Source of the DNA: Diphasiastrum complanatum
Taxonomy: Eukaryota > Streptophyta > Lycopodiopsida > Lycopodiales > Lycopodiaceae
Length of the DNA stretch: 64,000 bases
Assembly (NCBI GenBank): GCA_029204225.1
Contig: CM055096.1
Span: forward strand, 37,595,460-37,659,459
Direction: 5' to 3'
The notes beneath the pieces were generated by a model that did no database searches, was not told the origin of the DNA, and was given only the letters and a program-made list of their open reading frames with translations. The position numbers and the translations under genes were made by a program. Below, piece by piece: positions 9,040 through 18,087 of this stretch. The stretch's first letter is position 1; every line of letters starts with the position of its first letter.

Positions 9040-12000
9040 TCCCCTCTCTCGCGCGCTTTGCTTCAAGTTTTCTCGCGTTCGTTGCTTGGCTTCTCTCTTT
9101 CTTTTCTTCCATCGTCGTCGTCGTCGTCGTCGTCGTCGTTATTGATCGTCGCTGCTCGCTCGCTTTTGCTGCTGCTGCTGCTGCTGGCTGTGTCAGGGAG
9201 GCAGGCTGCTCTCGGCTGCGATTTATTTGGTCGTCTCGTTTTCGATCTTCAACCAGGACGTGGCTTCACAAATCCGCTCACATTATCCCTTGGCATATCG
9301 CATCTAATTGCCCTTGCATCGCTTCGTTTTTGCTTCACAGGTAAATTTTTCTTTCTTTTTGCTTCAGTGCTTGCTGTTTATTGTGCTGGCTTTTCATGCT
9401 TTGTGTGCTTGTGTAGAATATTGTGTTGTTTCTTAGCTGGCTGCTTATCGGCGGACCTCTTTCACGTATGCGTGTTTCCTGTGGATCAAGCCTTTATGGC
9501 TCTGTGATGTTTGCTTAGTAGTGGATCGTTGCTGCTGTTTCATGGGGAGTTACTATTATGTGGTGTTGGCATGTGATCAATCCTAAGAAGGCGTATTACA
9601 ACAAAGGATCAAAAAACACATCATCTCAATCTGTTGATGAATAGCAGCAGCATGAAGCGCCATAGAGATCATGATAGCTCATTCGGTCCACATCTGAAAC
9701 GACCTGTAAGTGCTTCAGGAGAATCGTAAGCTTTTACATTGCCTCTTTGTATATTGTTTTTTGCTCTCATTTTCTTTGTTCAAATTTCTCGACTTACGGC
9801 ACGATATAGGGATATTAAGTTCCATTCAAGATTTTGTTTTGACATCAAATTCCTCATTTGTATTTCTTTGTTGATCATTTGCTGTTTGGTACCTTCTTCT
9901 GGGAGCAGAAGTGAACCTGTGCAGACAGCTGCTGGATCCCAGGGAGTGACAACGCGGGACCTGAAGGCAGTGAAAGATAGATTTAAAGATGACAAAGACA
10001 ATCATGACGACTTTTTAGAAGTCTTCCAACATTTCAAGGAACAGAGGTATCTACAGTTTCTACTCTGATGAACCCATATTTGTGATTAACTTCAACACCA
10101 AAGGCTTGTCAATTTTGCCAAATAATGTATAGCTTGTATCTTAAGTAGGCTAGTGTGCGGCTTTCAGGATCGACCCTGCAGGACTCATTGCTAGAGTGAA
10201 AGATCTATTTAGGGGTCATCCCCGGTTAATAATAGGTTTCAACACATTTCTCCCAAAGGGCTATGAAATAACACTTCCACTAGAAGAGGAAACTCTTCCA
10301 CCGCCTAATAAGCAGCCTGTGGATTACGTGAACAAGATCATGTTGATCAATCCGGCATGCCTGAAAAGCTCGTGTTAGTTTGCCATTTCAGAAATTTCTA
10401 GTCTATGGTTTTGGACCCTGATAACATGGGCTATATACCCTGGACTTTTCGAAATTCAATCTTACAGTTTTCTGTGGTTCTAAGTAAGTTAGAGAAATAA
10501 GAGGATCGTTTACCCCTATGTGACTATGATTTCAGAAGCAAATAGTATGCAGAATCTAACTTTGTATTTGAAGTATTCAGAAAAGTTTGTTTTTAGATGG
10601 TGTCAATCTTTCAAATGGCAGTGCTTAGTTGAAAAGAGTTTTCTTTTGGCAGACGTTTATTATCTTTAGAGCACTTGAATCTTGTAAAATTTCACTTTTT
10701 TTCATCATGAAAACTCATGGTTTTGACATACTGGATGGCAAAAATCTGTTCTTTCTATGACAGACGTTTTGAACATGACGAGCAAGTCTACAAGGCCTTT
10801 CTGGAAATTCTCACCACGTGTCGTAAAGGAAACAAGTCTATAAGTGCAGTTCACCGTGAGGTTGGAAGAAGTAAGTAGTTTCTTCGTTGAATGATTTCTG
10901 CATCTGATGTGATCAATAGTGGTCATTGTTTGTCTATGATGACATATGCAAATGTTGCAGACTGGCATAACGGGTTTTCTTTATAGATGTTGATCTCTTA
11001 ACATTGTCTATGCAGGGGTTGTAGAATCTGGAGATGGGACAGTTGCTGTTGATAAGGATAAAGAGAGAGAGAGAGAGAGAGGAATAGAGACAGGGATAGA
11101 GAAAGAGATCGTGATAGAGAAAGACAAAGGGAGAGCGATAGGGAAGGGGAGAAAGGGAAGGACAGACAAAAGGAAAAAGAAAGAGATGAAGAAAGAGAGA
11201 GGGACAGAGTTGCTTCTCATCATTTGAAAGATGGTGCAAATCACAAGATCTCTTTACTACCTCCGAAAGAGAGACTCATGAATAAGCCCATCTCAGAACT
11301 TGACCTTTCAAATTGTGAGCGCTGCACACCAAGTTATCGGCTTCTTCCAAAGAATGTGAGTAACAAATTCCCATTCATATTTTCATTGCATTTAGGTCGC
11401 ACAATTTCCCCGGGGTATGCTCTTCTCTTTTTTACTTACATGTGTGTGTGATGCACATGTTCATTGTTTGTTCTACTTCTCCAGTATCCTAAGCCATTAT
11501 CAAGTCACCGTACAGAAATGGGCTTTACGGTACTCAATGACAACTGGGTATTGTTCCATCGTTGATATGCTTCTAGAATCTATTGCAATAACTGGACAGC
11601 GTGTGGGTGAGATGATAGAAAATATTCTTGACCTAACCAGGCCAGAATCTCAGTTCTATCTGGATGAGCATCTATCAGGTATGTGATGCTTTCCAATGAA
11701 GTATTCAAGCTGACTGCTATAACATGCTCTAATAATTGCATGTGAAGAGCTATCTAGTTTACATTAATCACTGTACAAGAACTTTTTATCTTATGCTTAG
11801 CCAATGGGTTTAATGTGTTTTGAGTAACATTCTGTGTACTTGGAAATTTTGTATTCAACCTATGCCCTCTTTGTTTTGATATTTGCAGCAATGAATTTAA
11901 GGTGCATTGAAATGTTATATGGAGATCATGGATTAGAGGTCATTGACTCGTTACGGAAGGCCCCCGTTGCGGCTTTGCCTGTAGTACATACTCGCGTCAG

Positions 12001-12424
12001 GCAGAAACACGCAGTGGCTGAGAAACAGAATGGACATGAACAAAGTCTGGGCTGAAATATACTCAAAACATTATCATAAATCTCTTGTGGAAGCATTTAC
12101 TTCAAGCAGCAGGAACAAAAGAGTCTTAGCATGAAAGGTATGTTCTTTTTGGGGAGGGTACATATTTTACATCCGTCGTTCAATGTGCTCAAAAGCATGG
12201 TAACTGATTTAGAGGAACTATACGATTTGTAGCTTAAAGAAATTGAGGAACTATATGATCTGTAGCTTAAAAAAATTGATGTTGTTATTGACTGTGGGTA
12301 GACTTTATTAACGTAAGGATTTGTTTACCTTTTCTAATTTCTTGGGTATTACCGTGGATTCAACATTGATATATCTTGCTGTCGTAAAGGTGAACATTCA
12401 GTTCTTGTCTGATATCTTTATCCA
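9040..12424 (+). pseudogene. SIN3-like transcriptional corepressor, copy A (5' part, rearranged pseudogene)
   Basis: SIN3 proteins are nuclear scaffolds whose paired amphipathic helix (PAH) domains bind repressors and whose central region recruits histone deacetylase. The start codon is at 9,637 (or 9,652), giving MKRHRDHDSSFGPHLKRP, a plant SIN3-like N-terminus. Exons: 9,637-9,725; 9,909-10,046 and 10,168-10,342 (PAH1, with [15 protein letters not shown]); 10,764-10,870 (PAH2 part); 11,016-11,355 (Arg/Glu-rich, then [20 protein letters not shown]); 11,485-11,678 (two exons fused); 11,889-12,137. Damage relative to copy B: 15 bp lost in PAH1; the splice donor after 10,342 changed from AG/GT to TG/TT; 2 bp lost at 10,764; about 1.6 kb including PAH3 lost at 10,860/10,861; about 0.4 kb lost at 11,557; 2 bp and 5 bp lost near 12,008 and 12,090. 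Homology with B ends at 12,424. A functional product is very unlikely. Confidence 0.88.
9112..9186 (+). repeat. CGT and GCT trinucleotide repeats in the 5' leader
   Basis: A (CGT)n run at 9,112-9,139 and a (GCT)n run at 9,168-9,186 lie 100-170 bases after the TATA box. They precede a strong splice donor (CAG/GTAAAT) at 9,340/9,341, so they fall in the first untranslated exon. The open frame across them (9,058-9,507) is low-complexity leader, not a protein gene. Confidence 0.7.
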
Positions 12425-12728
12425 GCAAGATCCAAATTCAAGATAGATTTCATAGGGTGGATCAACATCTCCGTTAGATCCTAGATTGAGATAGCAAGCA
12501 ACATCCTTTCAACTCCATTTCCAATGCACCAAACTCCGCTAAATTTGGACTTACCACTAAAAAGTTATGCCATCTTTAGTATGGAATCAAAACGTGGACT
12601 CAAAAAGTTACGTTACGTAGAATTCAAATTTGAGTGTTTTGATTGGTCCATGTGTAAGAAACATTTGAGAAAAAATATAAAAAGAATCTTTACAAAGGGT
12701 CTATTTTGGATTTAGAACTCCTCTAATG
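12425..12728. other. Noncoding DNA between SIN3 copy A and the split LTR; right 36-bp junction repeat
   Basis: This stretch is not present in block B. It holds no convincing frame. Its last 36 bases (12,693-12,728) are the second copy of the junction repeat found at 7,377-7,412. It is best seen as foreign sequence brought in when the LTR was split, possibly the end of a DNA transposon. Confidence 0.5.
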
Positions 12729-12936
12729 TATCAATCTAAATCGACTATTGTCTTCGTTGTCAGTGTTGACTGCTTTTTCTATTTCATTTTTTTGTCTGAC
12801 TCTCTTACTACTTTGTCTGACTGTTTGCTCTTCTCGCTTCTGCAACTGCAAGTCATTAAATTCTTTGTGTTCGCCTACGTGTTCGCCTACGCACTTAGGA
12901 GATTTCTACCACCATCTCCCAGCATGGTATCAGAGT
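12729..12936 (+). repeat. Right half of the split copia LTR plus primer-binding site
   Basis: The last ~196 bp of the LTR (12,729-12,924) match 58,475-58,671. They end in ...CAGCA and are followed at once by TGGTATCAGAGT (12,925-12,936), the site complementary to the 3' end of plant initiator-Met tRNA used by copia elements. The U5-like end and PBS are intact although the first part of the LTR has been moved to 7,413-7,912. Confidence 0.85.
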
Positions 12937-13076
12937 GAAAATTATAGCTTGATAAGCTTCCCACAGAACCTGGTTCTATCACCTGATGGAATAATTGATT
13001 TCTTGTTATGTAAATAGCATTACATTTCATTTTTAAGTCTCTAATAGTTATTATTGTCACCTAGACTAACTTCCAC

Positions 13077-13620
13077 ATGGATTGTCAAAGCAAAGCCAGT
13101 CACATCGTGAACAAGCTTGATGGATCTAACTACCATCTGTGGAAAATTAAGATGAAAATTGTGCTAATGGCTAAGGAGTTGTATGATATTGTCATAGGTG
13201 CAAAGGCAAGACCCGAAGCAAATATCGTTGCAATATCTCAATGGAAGCTGAAGGATGGCGAATCTCAGACACACAAATCGGCCATGTGTCTGAAGCTCAA
13301 ACCTCAAAAGAAGTCTAAGACATCTTGAACACATTGTACAATGTGCGGGATATAGCTTCTAAGCTACACCTCAGATGGAGATTCTTCTCCCTCAAGATGA
13401 CAAATGGTGATTCACTTCAGAATCACATCAACCAGTTCAAGAACTTGTCGCAATAGATGGCCATTGTCGGATCAGTCATAGACTATCAAGACACAGTAAT
13501 GACACTGCTTTCAAGCTTGCCAAGCTCATATGACAACCGGGTGATGATCATCACGACACACCCAAAGCTAACTCTATCAAGAGCCATCACAAGAATCTTG
13601 TTGGCTTCAACCCTTGCAAA
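13077..13620 (+). pseudogene. Copia gag N-terminal fragment, block A
   Basis: The frame starts 152 bases after the PBS at 13,077 with MDCQSKASHIVNKLDGSNYH, followed by LWKIKMKIVLM, the typical start of plant copia gag. It hits a stop after about 83 codons. Similar sequence then continues in other frames up to about 13,620 (SSLPSSYDNRVMII region). No zinc knuckle, protease or pol follows; instead gypsy sequence on the opposite strand begins. The same truncated gag, joined to the same gypsy sequence, recurs at 58,824-59,360. Confidence 0.8.
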
Positions 13621-14230
13621 CCCCATTTAAAGTGGTGGAGATCAAATTGACACCCGATCCTCCATCTACCACTGTTGTCTCGTCCTCATATCTCTTGTGT
13701 TTGATTGGCAAAGTGATGTTGTGTTCCTTACTTTTCCATGCTGCTCTGATGTGGAGGACGTTACTTGTTTCTTCATAGCCCGTACAATATATGGGCAAGC
13801 GCTACTGGCTCCTCATCCGATTTGGCCCATTCAGATAGAAGGCTTTGCGCTTGTGGTGCAATCCGCAATAGTTCTCCGAGTGGTAAACTATCACGGCTTG
13901 ATAGTAAAAGTGTGAGCCTTTCAGTGCATGGTTCTTCGGGATCCACCATGTGAAAAGGTGGTTCATGTTGGTGCAACCGATCATTCTGATCAGTGCGCAG
14001 TGGTGAGCCCACTTGCGGTTCCCGTTCGACGCCAACTGGAGGTTCTGTGGGATGGTCCATTTCTGGCTCTTTTTCCTCCACTTGTGCTTTCTGTACCTAG
14101 TGTCTTGTTTTCTGGTATTGCCTTCTTTCTTCTCTCACATTCAAATATGGCACTGAAGTTGAGGGTTGGTTGTTAGTGACCGAGGGTGGTGGTGAGGGAG
14201 CCACTTCCTTCCTCTTCTGTGCTCGCATAA
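13621..14230 (-). pseudogene. Gypsy protease-region fragment, block A
   Basis: On the - strand a broken frame includes a VDGGSGVNLIS motif near 13,650, a variant of the retropepsin D-S/T-G motif with a preceding ITLPIKHKRYEDE stretch. In this order the protease lies after gag (14,231-15,533), as in Ty3/gypsy polyproteins. No reverse transcriptase is present. About 250 bases containing zinc-knuckle sequence, still present in block B near 59,985-60,232, have been lost at about 14,235. Confidence 0.65.
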
Positions 14231-15533
14231 CAGCTAACACATGGTCGCAACATATTCATTTATGGTAGGATCCATAAATGGTTCATCTGGTTTGTACCAT
14301 TGCTGCTGCTCAGGTTGAGGTGGCATTTGCATCTCTGGTCCCGCTGCTGTCAGGTTTACATGGGCCACTTGTTGATTGGCTGGCCCTAGTGGTGCAGGTA
14401 AGGCCATATGATGTTGTTGATTCGGTGCACCGTACCTTGGTGCCGCGTTGGGTGCCCCTTGATGGTAAGGATAAGAAGTCTGATAAGGACTTCTCTTCTG
14501 TTGAACAATCCGGGGGTTAAATAGGCAAAATGTCGTATCGTGTGATGTTGCATTGCACAGATGACAGAGTCTATGTGTCAGTGTCAGATTTTGTTTTAGG
14601 ATTGGACACTCGTTCTTTGTATGGCTCTGCGTGCACACTGAACCCCATACATTTTCCGTCTAGGATACTGCAGCTGGTTTGGTTCCGGTTGATGTGGCAT
14701 TACTGTTACAGGTCCCTGTAAGGCTTTCAGTTTCTGGTCAAACTACGTCTTAAGTTGTTCCATTTGCTGTTTGTGTAATTTTGCCATTTGCTCCAACAAC
14801 AGTTTTGTGGATAGAACATATGCGTTTGATAATGATGATGCTAAGGAGGGAGTAGGAGTGTGGGTGGATGTATATTCGTCGTCAGATCTCTCATCCTCTT
14901 CCCTGATGGCATCTTCCATAGCTTCTTGCAGAGTAGCATACTGCTCCCATCATTTCAGTTCTCTTCTGATGCTTCGTGGTAGTCCAGATAGGAACCACAT
15001 GATCACCGCATGATCGGGAGTTAGGGATGCACTGCACTCGGATCGTAGCTATTTGACCCGTTCAATATAGTCTCTGACCCTTTCTCGGCTTCCCATCTTG
15101 ACTTTGCTCAGCATGAGAAATGGGTCTTCCAGGAACTTTCTTGGTTTAAAGCGCGTAATAAGAGCCGCTTTAACTGCTTCCCAGGTAGATTTTTCTTTCT
15201 CTGACAGGTTGAAAACCAATCCCGAGCCACTGCCAATACGGACATAGGAAACAACATCAGCTTTTCCGCAGGTGTCCGTTCGTCATAGATTTCACAAGCT
15301 TGCTCATAGATCTGGAGGAATTGGATGAGATTTGATGATCCATCGTATTTTGGTATTTCCATCTATGGTGCTCTCTGGACTGCTTGCAAGGTAGCGACAG
15401 GTACGGGTTGGCCCATTGGATCCATTGGTGCTGGTTCCGGTTCTGTCTCTTTTTGCATAGCTGCTAATCTGGGAAGGTGTGGTGCTTGATTTGCTATCCT
15501 TCGTGCTATTGATTGTCTCGATCTCGGATTCAT
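14231..15533 (-). pseudogene. Gypsy gag, block A
   Basis: The likely start is the ATG at 15,533. After about 57 codons an in-frame stop precedes MEIPKYDGSSNLIQFLQIYE, the beginning of the capsid-like domain of Ty3/gypsy Gag. The rest is in several frames and includes a CHLCNATSHDTTFC zinc knuckle (C-X2-C-X4-H-X4-C) near 14,560 and a Pro/Gln-rich tail. Related copies lie at 59,985-60,600 and 40,670-41,603, so this gag has been spread as fragments. Confidence 0.75.
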
Positions 15534-16649
15534 CCGATGGTGGGTTCCAAAGTGATTGGATCTTGCTTATACAGTAGGATGCAATCTGGATCTCAAGGAT
15601 CTGATTGAGGGTTCTTTAGCTGTTTTTGTAGATAAAACACATGATATCTCTCAGATATTTGGGAAGTAACTCTTGCAAGGCTCATAGTAGCTGGATCTAG
15701 GTCAGATCTCACAATAGAATTCTTTGCAAGAGTTAACTCTCACAAGAAGTGAAAATTCCACTGTCTGCGAGGGTTCAAAACCACTATTTTGGCTTAAACT
15801 TCACCAAATCTCTGTACTAACTCTCACAGGCTTCCTCATTGATGAAAATTAACATTTTGAATCGATTGAGAGGGTCTACGAGAGTTCTTACTGGAATGAT
15901 TTGCTGGATCTTCATTTTTTAGTGATTTTTTAGCACTTAAACCCAATTTTCTGATCACTGGAATCAAACTAACTCTCGCAAGCTCTTCTGTGTCCTGGTC
16001 TCACTGAGATGGAACTTCCAAATCCTCTATGAGAGTTCTTGCTCAGTGGAACCAAAATTTTTTGCTGTCTGCGAGGGTTCACTAGTACTTTCCCATCTTT
16101 TTTTCATTGGGAACTCTCGCACAGGCACTTAGACATCAAACTAACTCTCGTAAGCTTCTATGTGTCCTGGTCTCAATGAGATGGAACTTCAGAGGGCTCT
16201 GCGAGAGTTCTTATGAAAATTTGAATTTTTTTAAGGGTTTTTTGAATTTTTTATGATTTTTCTATGGTTTTTGCAATCTGTTTGGAACTAACTCTCGCAG
16301 GCTTCTATGCAGGTCTGGGACAGTACCCTAGAGCTGTTGCCAGTCATGCAAAGGTTAGTTCTCACTGATTTCAGAGATATAAAAATATGATGAGATTTTA
16401 GGCTCTTTTTCCCTCCAAAATGCAGATTGGTGTGTTTTTTGGGTTTTTTGGCTGGTTGGTTTGGGTTTCAAGCCCTTAGAAGTTGTTCAGGGCCTCCTCT
16501 ACCCTCTCACACCTCCTCCGCTAGCTATGAACAATCCAAACACAAAAAAATACAGAAAATTAACTCTAAACACCCAAAAATCTATCTAAAACTACTCTAA
16601 ATAGCAAGAAAATAACTAAAATGCAGCTAAACTAGTTAGTGAAAACCTA
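15534..16649 (-). repeat. Gypsy 5' leader with alternating CTGCGAGAGTTC / AACTCTCGCAG motifs
   Basis: Between gag and the PBS lies a noncoding leader in which a ~12-base motif recurs about thirteen times in alternating orientation, every 30-100 bases. Examples are AACTCTCACAGGCTTCC near 15,811, TCTACGAGAGTTCTTA near 15,870, AACTCTCGCAAGCTC near 15,970, TCTGCGAGAGTTCTTA near 16,199 and AACTCTCGCAGGCTTC near 16,290. The same array is present in block B (60,640-61,285). Facing copies could pair as stem-loops in the genomic RNA. Confidence 0.75.
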
Positions 16650-17491
16650 TCCCCGGCAACAGCGCCACTGTAGGGTTGAAGATCTTGCGTAGTATAGCCC
16701 TCCCGACTGTCAACAAGGGTTAGATCACTGGATAGGTACCTAACTATGCATAGATGCTATTTTTAGTTAGTTTCCTACTTTCTCCCTTAACTCTATTCAC
16801 CACTAACACTACTCTCCCTTAACTCTACTCTACACTAACATTCTTCATGGTTTTGGATGAAGGGAAGGGGTAGAAAAGAAGAGGAAGAGAGAAGAGAAGA
16901 GAGAAAGAGAGAGAGAGAGATGAGATGGAGGTTAGCTCAAATGCTCAATGTCATTGCTTATGGAGAAACCTTAACTAATCACAAACAAAAAGCATGGAAG
17001 AAATGAAAATAACAAGCAATCCCGTCAATAGCATAAGCAAGAGTGATTAGCAAATGAGGATGCTTGAGCTCTCAAAATGATAGAGTCTCCTCCTCTCTAT
17101 GAAGCATGAAAATAGTGTACAAATGATGTCTTTTTATAAAATGGGGAAGGCCCTTGCCCCTCAATCCTATTGGCTAATAATCAGATTGATCCTATCCATT
17201 CATCTTGGACCCAACTTGATCCAAGGGTCCATAAAAAGTACATTAAACTTCACAAGATTCATGTGAGTCCCCATTTGGAACCAACTCTAAAAAGTGATCT
17301 CTAAGTTCAAAAATGACTTTGGGCCTCTAGTTTTATTTTAATTCCAAGTCCCAAGTCTATTTTATTTTATTTACACTTAAGCTTGCATGCTCGTTGGGCC
17401 ATGGGCTTACGCGCGCAGGATGTCATGCCCTCGCAACACATTTTATTGGACGATTTTATTTATTTACACTTTGTTGGGAATACACCCAACA
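16650..17491 (-). repeat. Gypsy 5' LTR (16,669-17,491) with Asp-tRNA-type primer-binding site
   Basis: On the - strand an 823-bp LTR starts TGTTGGGTG at 17,491 and ends ACCCTACA at 16,669, so its ends form a short inverted repeat. One base later comes TGGCGCTGTTGCCGGGGA (16,650-16,667), differing by one base from the Asp-tRNA-type PBS of many plant gypsy elements. Promoter signs on the - strand are CCAAT near 17,170 and TATAAA near 17,135. No matching 3' LTR lies in the window because the element is cut off inside its protease region. Confidence 0.8.
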
Positions 17492-18087
17492 ATTTGGGTA
17501 AGCTTTTGTCTCTCTTTTCAGGTTGAAGGAAGGCGCCCAACAGAGATCTTGGAGGAGTAACTTGTGGCACCCAAAAATCAGAATCTCAAATCTAATTTTT
17601 ATGCAACCAGTTTCAGCAAGTTTTGTTTGGAGGAGGGCACCCAAAAATCTAGTACAAACTTGGTTGTGGTGTCTCATTATCTTGTTGTTTTTGTTTTCAA
17701 TTTTGCATTTGTGTAAGGGCGCCCAAAATTCAGAAAACCCTATTCAGGGTTATGTCAACTTGTGGTTGAAAATTTGCAGATTCTCAGCAAACAGTAGGGC
17801 ATTTTCAACAAACCCTACTAGAGTGTGTGTTGATCATACAATTTGGCTTCCTAATTGGGGTTTGGTGTAGGCTTCAATCGAAGCTAACCTAATTTTCAAG
17901 AAGTTGGTTTTTTTTGTGCAGAAAGACAGCCATCTTTCCATTATCTTTTGGGCTCTTTGGTTGTAGATTGAAAGACATCTTGTGCTCCTACTTTTAGCTC
18001 TTTGTTTGCTGAAATTTTTTTGAGTAGATTTGATTGTGGAAAGGCTCTCTTTCCTATCTACTACAAGCTGAAATTCTGTTGAAGGTA
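17492..18087 (+). other. Leader or LTR remnant of the following copia element
   Basis: This is noncoding DNA upstream of a copia gag. A GGCNCCCAA motif recurs four times (near 17,534, 17,566, 17,636 and 17,719). I could not find a PBS or a clear LTR end. The gypsy LTR start at 17,491 appears to cut into it, so the true copia 5' LTR was probably interrupted or lost. Confidence 0.4.

Noticed and set aside
9058-9507. 149-codon open frame over the CGT/GCT repeats
   Set aside because: It lies just after a TATA box, consists of low-complexity Ser/Leu runs and crosses a strong splice donor at 9,340/9,341. It is the untranslated leader of the SIN3-like gene.
12925-12936. Possible tRNA sequence (TGGTATCAGAG) here and at 34,787, 37,665 and 58,672
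   Set aside because: Only about 12 bases match, each directly beside an LTR end. These are primer-binding sites; no cloverleaf can be drawn.
13697-14176. Plus-strand frames over the gypsy protease/gag region, and their counterparts at 59,668-60,505
   Set aside because: They are antisense shadows; the - strand carries the recognisable protease and zinc-knuckle motifs.
15600-16360. CRISPR-like array
   Set aside because: The repeated words alternate in orientation, vary in sequence and spacing, and lie in a eukaryotic retrotransposon leader.
16650-16667. Possible Asp-tRNA gene
   Set aside because: Only the 18-base 3'-end complement is present, beside an LTR. It is a primer-binding site.
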